Source: CAYFJO01 sp964343305 (lineage in GTDB: Bacteria; Planctomycetota; Planctomycetia; Pirellulales; Pirellulaceae). Taken from it: DNA of 8,157 bases. The position numbers and the translations under genes were made by a program. The DNA lies in the NCBI GenBank assembly GCA_964343305.1, contig CAYFJO010000467.1, positions 1 to 8,157 on the forward strand, written 5' to 3'. A model generated the notes under the pieces. It was not told the DNA's origin. It did not search any database and worked only from the letters and a program-made list of their open reading frames with translations. Positions 7,434 to 8,157 of this stretch are shown one piece after another (positions within the stretch are counted from its first letter, which is position 1; the number at the start of each line of letters is the position of its first letter).

Positions 7434-8030
7434 GTGAATCAGAATAATCGATTCCTTGTTTTGAGCATTGTGTTCACATTTGTTTCAAGCTTCGTCGCGC
7501 ATGCGGAGGAAACGGAGGACGGATTTGTTGCATTGTTCGATGGCAAGTCCCTGGATGGCTGGGAGATTATGAACGGCGGAAAGTTCGTCGTCGAGGAAGG
7601 CGTGATCAAATTGAATGGCGGGCGCGGGTGGTTGCGGAGTGAGAGTGAGTATGCTGACTTCGTGCTCAAGGCGGAAGTCCGCTGGAAGAAGCCCAAGCAA
7701 GATAGCGGCTTTTTTCTGCGGGCGACGAAGGAAGGCAGCAACTGGCCTAGCCGCCGGTACGAGGTTCAATGCGAGAACAGCAGTCGCGTTTGTCGGATCT
7801 TTGGTGCGCCGCATGAACGAGATATCGAGTTGTGTGAAAAGCTCTTAAAAGACGTCGGGCAATGGCAATCGTACGAGATCATTTGCAAAGGCACGCGCTG
7901 TGAAGTGAAATTCAACGGGAAAGTGGTCGCGACGTCCAACGGATTCAAGGAGTCGAAGGGTCACATCGGATTGCAAGGTGAAGGTGGGTTGCTTGAGTTT
8001 CGTGGTCTGCGGATCAAAGTCATTGAGTAG
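7434..8030 (+). CDS. Secreted DUF1080 (3-keto-disaccharide hydrolase) domain protein
   Basis: Starting at GTG 7434 the product has 198 residues. Residues 1-24 form a signal peptide (hydrophobic FLVLSIVFTFVSSFVAHA, cleavage after AHA), so the protein is exported. The rest is a single DUF1080 jelly-roll domain (PF06439): FVALFDGKSLDGWE (31-44), DSGFFLRA (90-97), WQSYEIICKG (144-153), FNGKVVAT (160-167) and KGHIGLQGEGGLLEF (175-189). Some members of the family hydrolyse 3-keto-glycosides; others are thought only to bind sugars. It is on the short side but looks complete. Five Cys (113, 120, 134, 151, 156) in the mature chain are notable and could form disulfides. The upstream neighbour is the large secreted glycosidase-like protein, 79 bases away, suggesting a shared polysaccharide pathway. 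The stop codon lies inside the left arm of a hairpin. Confidence 0.9.
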   Translation: MNQNNRFLVLSIVFTFVSSFVAHAEETEDGFVALFDGKSLDGWEIMNGGKFVVEEGVIKLNGGRGWLRSESEYADFVLKAEVRWKKPKQDSGFFLRATKEGSNWPSRRYEVQCENSSRVCRIFGAPHERDIELCEKLLKDVGQWQSYEIICKGTRCEVKFNGKVVATSNGFKESKGHIGLQGEGGLLEFRGLRIKVIE

Positions 8031-8057
8031 GGTGTGTCGACGCTTCACGCACCCTAC
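8027..8057 (+). repeat. GTAG-footed REP-like hairpin overlapping a stop codon
   Basis: GTAGGGTGTG (8027-8036) pairs with CGCACCCTAC (8048-8057) over ten positions, one of them G-U, with an 11-base loop. The foot of the stem is GTAG, as in many REP elements mobilised by RAYT (TnpA-REP) transposases, and GTAGGGTGCG...CGCACCCTAC hairpins recur between genes in many bacterial genomes. The TAG stop of the DUF1080 gene (8028-8030) is part of the left arm. No RAYT gene lies in the window, and only one copy is present. Confidence 0.5.
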
Positions 8058-8063
8058 GAAAAA

Positions 8064-8099
8064 AGGCGACTTGTATCACAAGTCGCCTCGTTTCTTCTT
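8064..8099 (+). terminator. Rho-independent terminator, probably bidirectional
   Basis: AGGCGACTTG (8064-8073) and CAAGTCGCCT (8079-8088) form a perfect ten-base stem with loop TATCA, followed by the T-rich CGTTTCTTCTT (8089-8099). On the other side a run of six A (8059-8064) would give a U-tract on the opposite strand. It sits 33 bases after the DUF1080 stop and most likely ends that transcription unit. Confidence 0.8.
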
Positions 8100-8100
8100 A

Positions 8101-8157
8101 CGGCTTCAAACCACTACTGTTGTTGAAGCTTGTTTCCGATGGAAGCTTGCTCTTCGC
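8101..8157 (-). other. Right edge: possible C-terminus of a convergent gene
   Basis: On the - strand two frames are open from the window edge: one ends at a TAG at 8114-8116 (reading EEQASIGNKLQQQ), the other at a TAA at 8098-8100 (reading ...FNNSSGLKP). Either could be the tail of a convergent gene using the terminator at 8064-8088. The stretch is too short to choose between them, and it may equally be non-coding. Confidence 0.25.

Noticed and set aside
8125..8149. Direct repeat GAAGCTTG (8125-8132 and 8142-8149)
   Set aside because: Eight bases repeated once is within chance expectation, and no mobile element is adjacent.

Overview
The window looks like chromosomal DNA of a planctomycete, probably of the Pirellulales type. 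This is inferred from the gene content: a sulfatase-family protein, a sialidase-like remnant with an Asp-box, a very large secreted protein of a family I associate with Planctomycetes and Verrucomicrobia, a DUF1080 (3-keto-disaccharide hydrolase) protein, and weak or absent Shine-Dalgarno sites. All recognisable genes are on the + strand.

Layout. (1) Positions 1-1377 hold the 3' part of a sulfatase fused to an alpha/beta-hydrolase (carboxylesterase); its 5' end lies outside the window. (2) Positions 1378-1755 hold a decayed piece of a sialidase/BNR-type gene, readable only by changing frame, with an intact Asp-box. (3) Positions 1756-2042 have no recognisable gene; they carry a possible promoter and ribosome-binding sites for the next gene. 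(4) Positions 2043-3899 encode one 618-residue polypeptide with a beta-class DNA methyltransferase, a basic linker, two copies of a roughly 42-residue module, and a C-terminal GIY-YIG nuclease-like domain whose expected catalytic Glu is Gln. (5) Positions 4043-7354 encode a 1103-residue secreted multidomain protein with a glycosidase-like plan, including a GH42-type glutamine-amidotransferase-like domain. (6) Positions 7434-8030 encode a secreted DUF1080 protein. (7) Positions 8027-8099 hold two consecutive hairpins: a GTAG-footed REP-like one overlapping the DUF1080 stop codon, and a strong, possibly bidirectional terminator. The last 57 bases may be the tail of a convergent gene.

How the genes may work together. 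The flanking genes fit a locus for degrading sulfated or esterified polysaccharides: desulfation and deacylation by the fusion protein, glycan binding or cleavage by the large secreted protein, and handling of keto-sugars by the DUF1080 protein. The methyltransferase/GIY-YIG gene is functionally unrelated and sits beside a gene remnant, which suggests it may have been inserted there. It is the most unusual item: modification and (possibly inactive) nuclease functions in one chain, with no separate restriction enzyme in the window.
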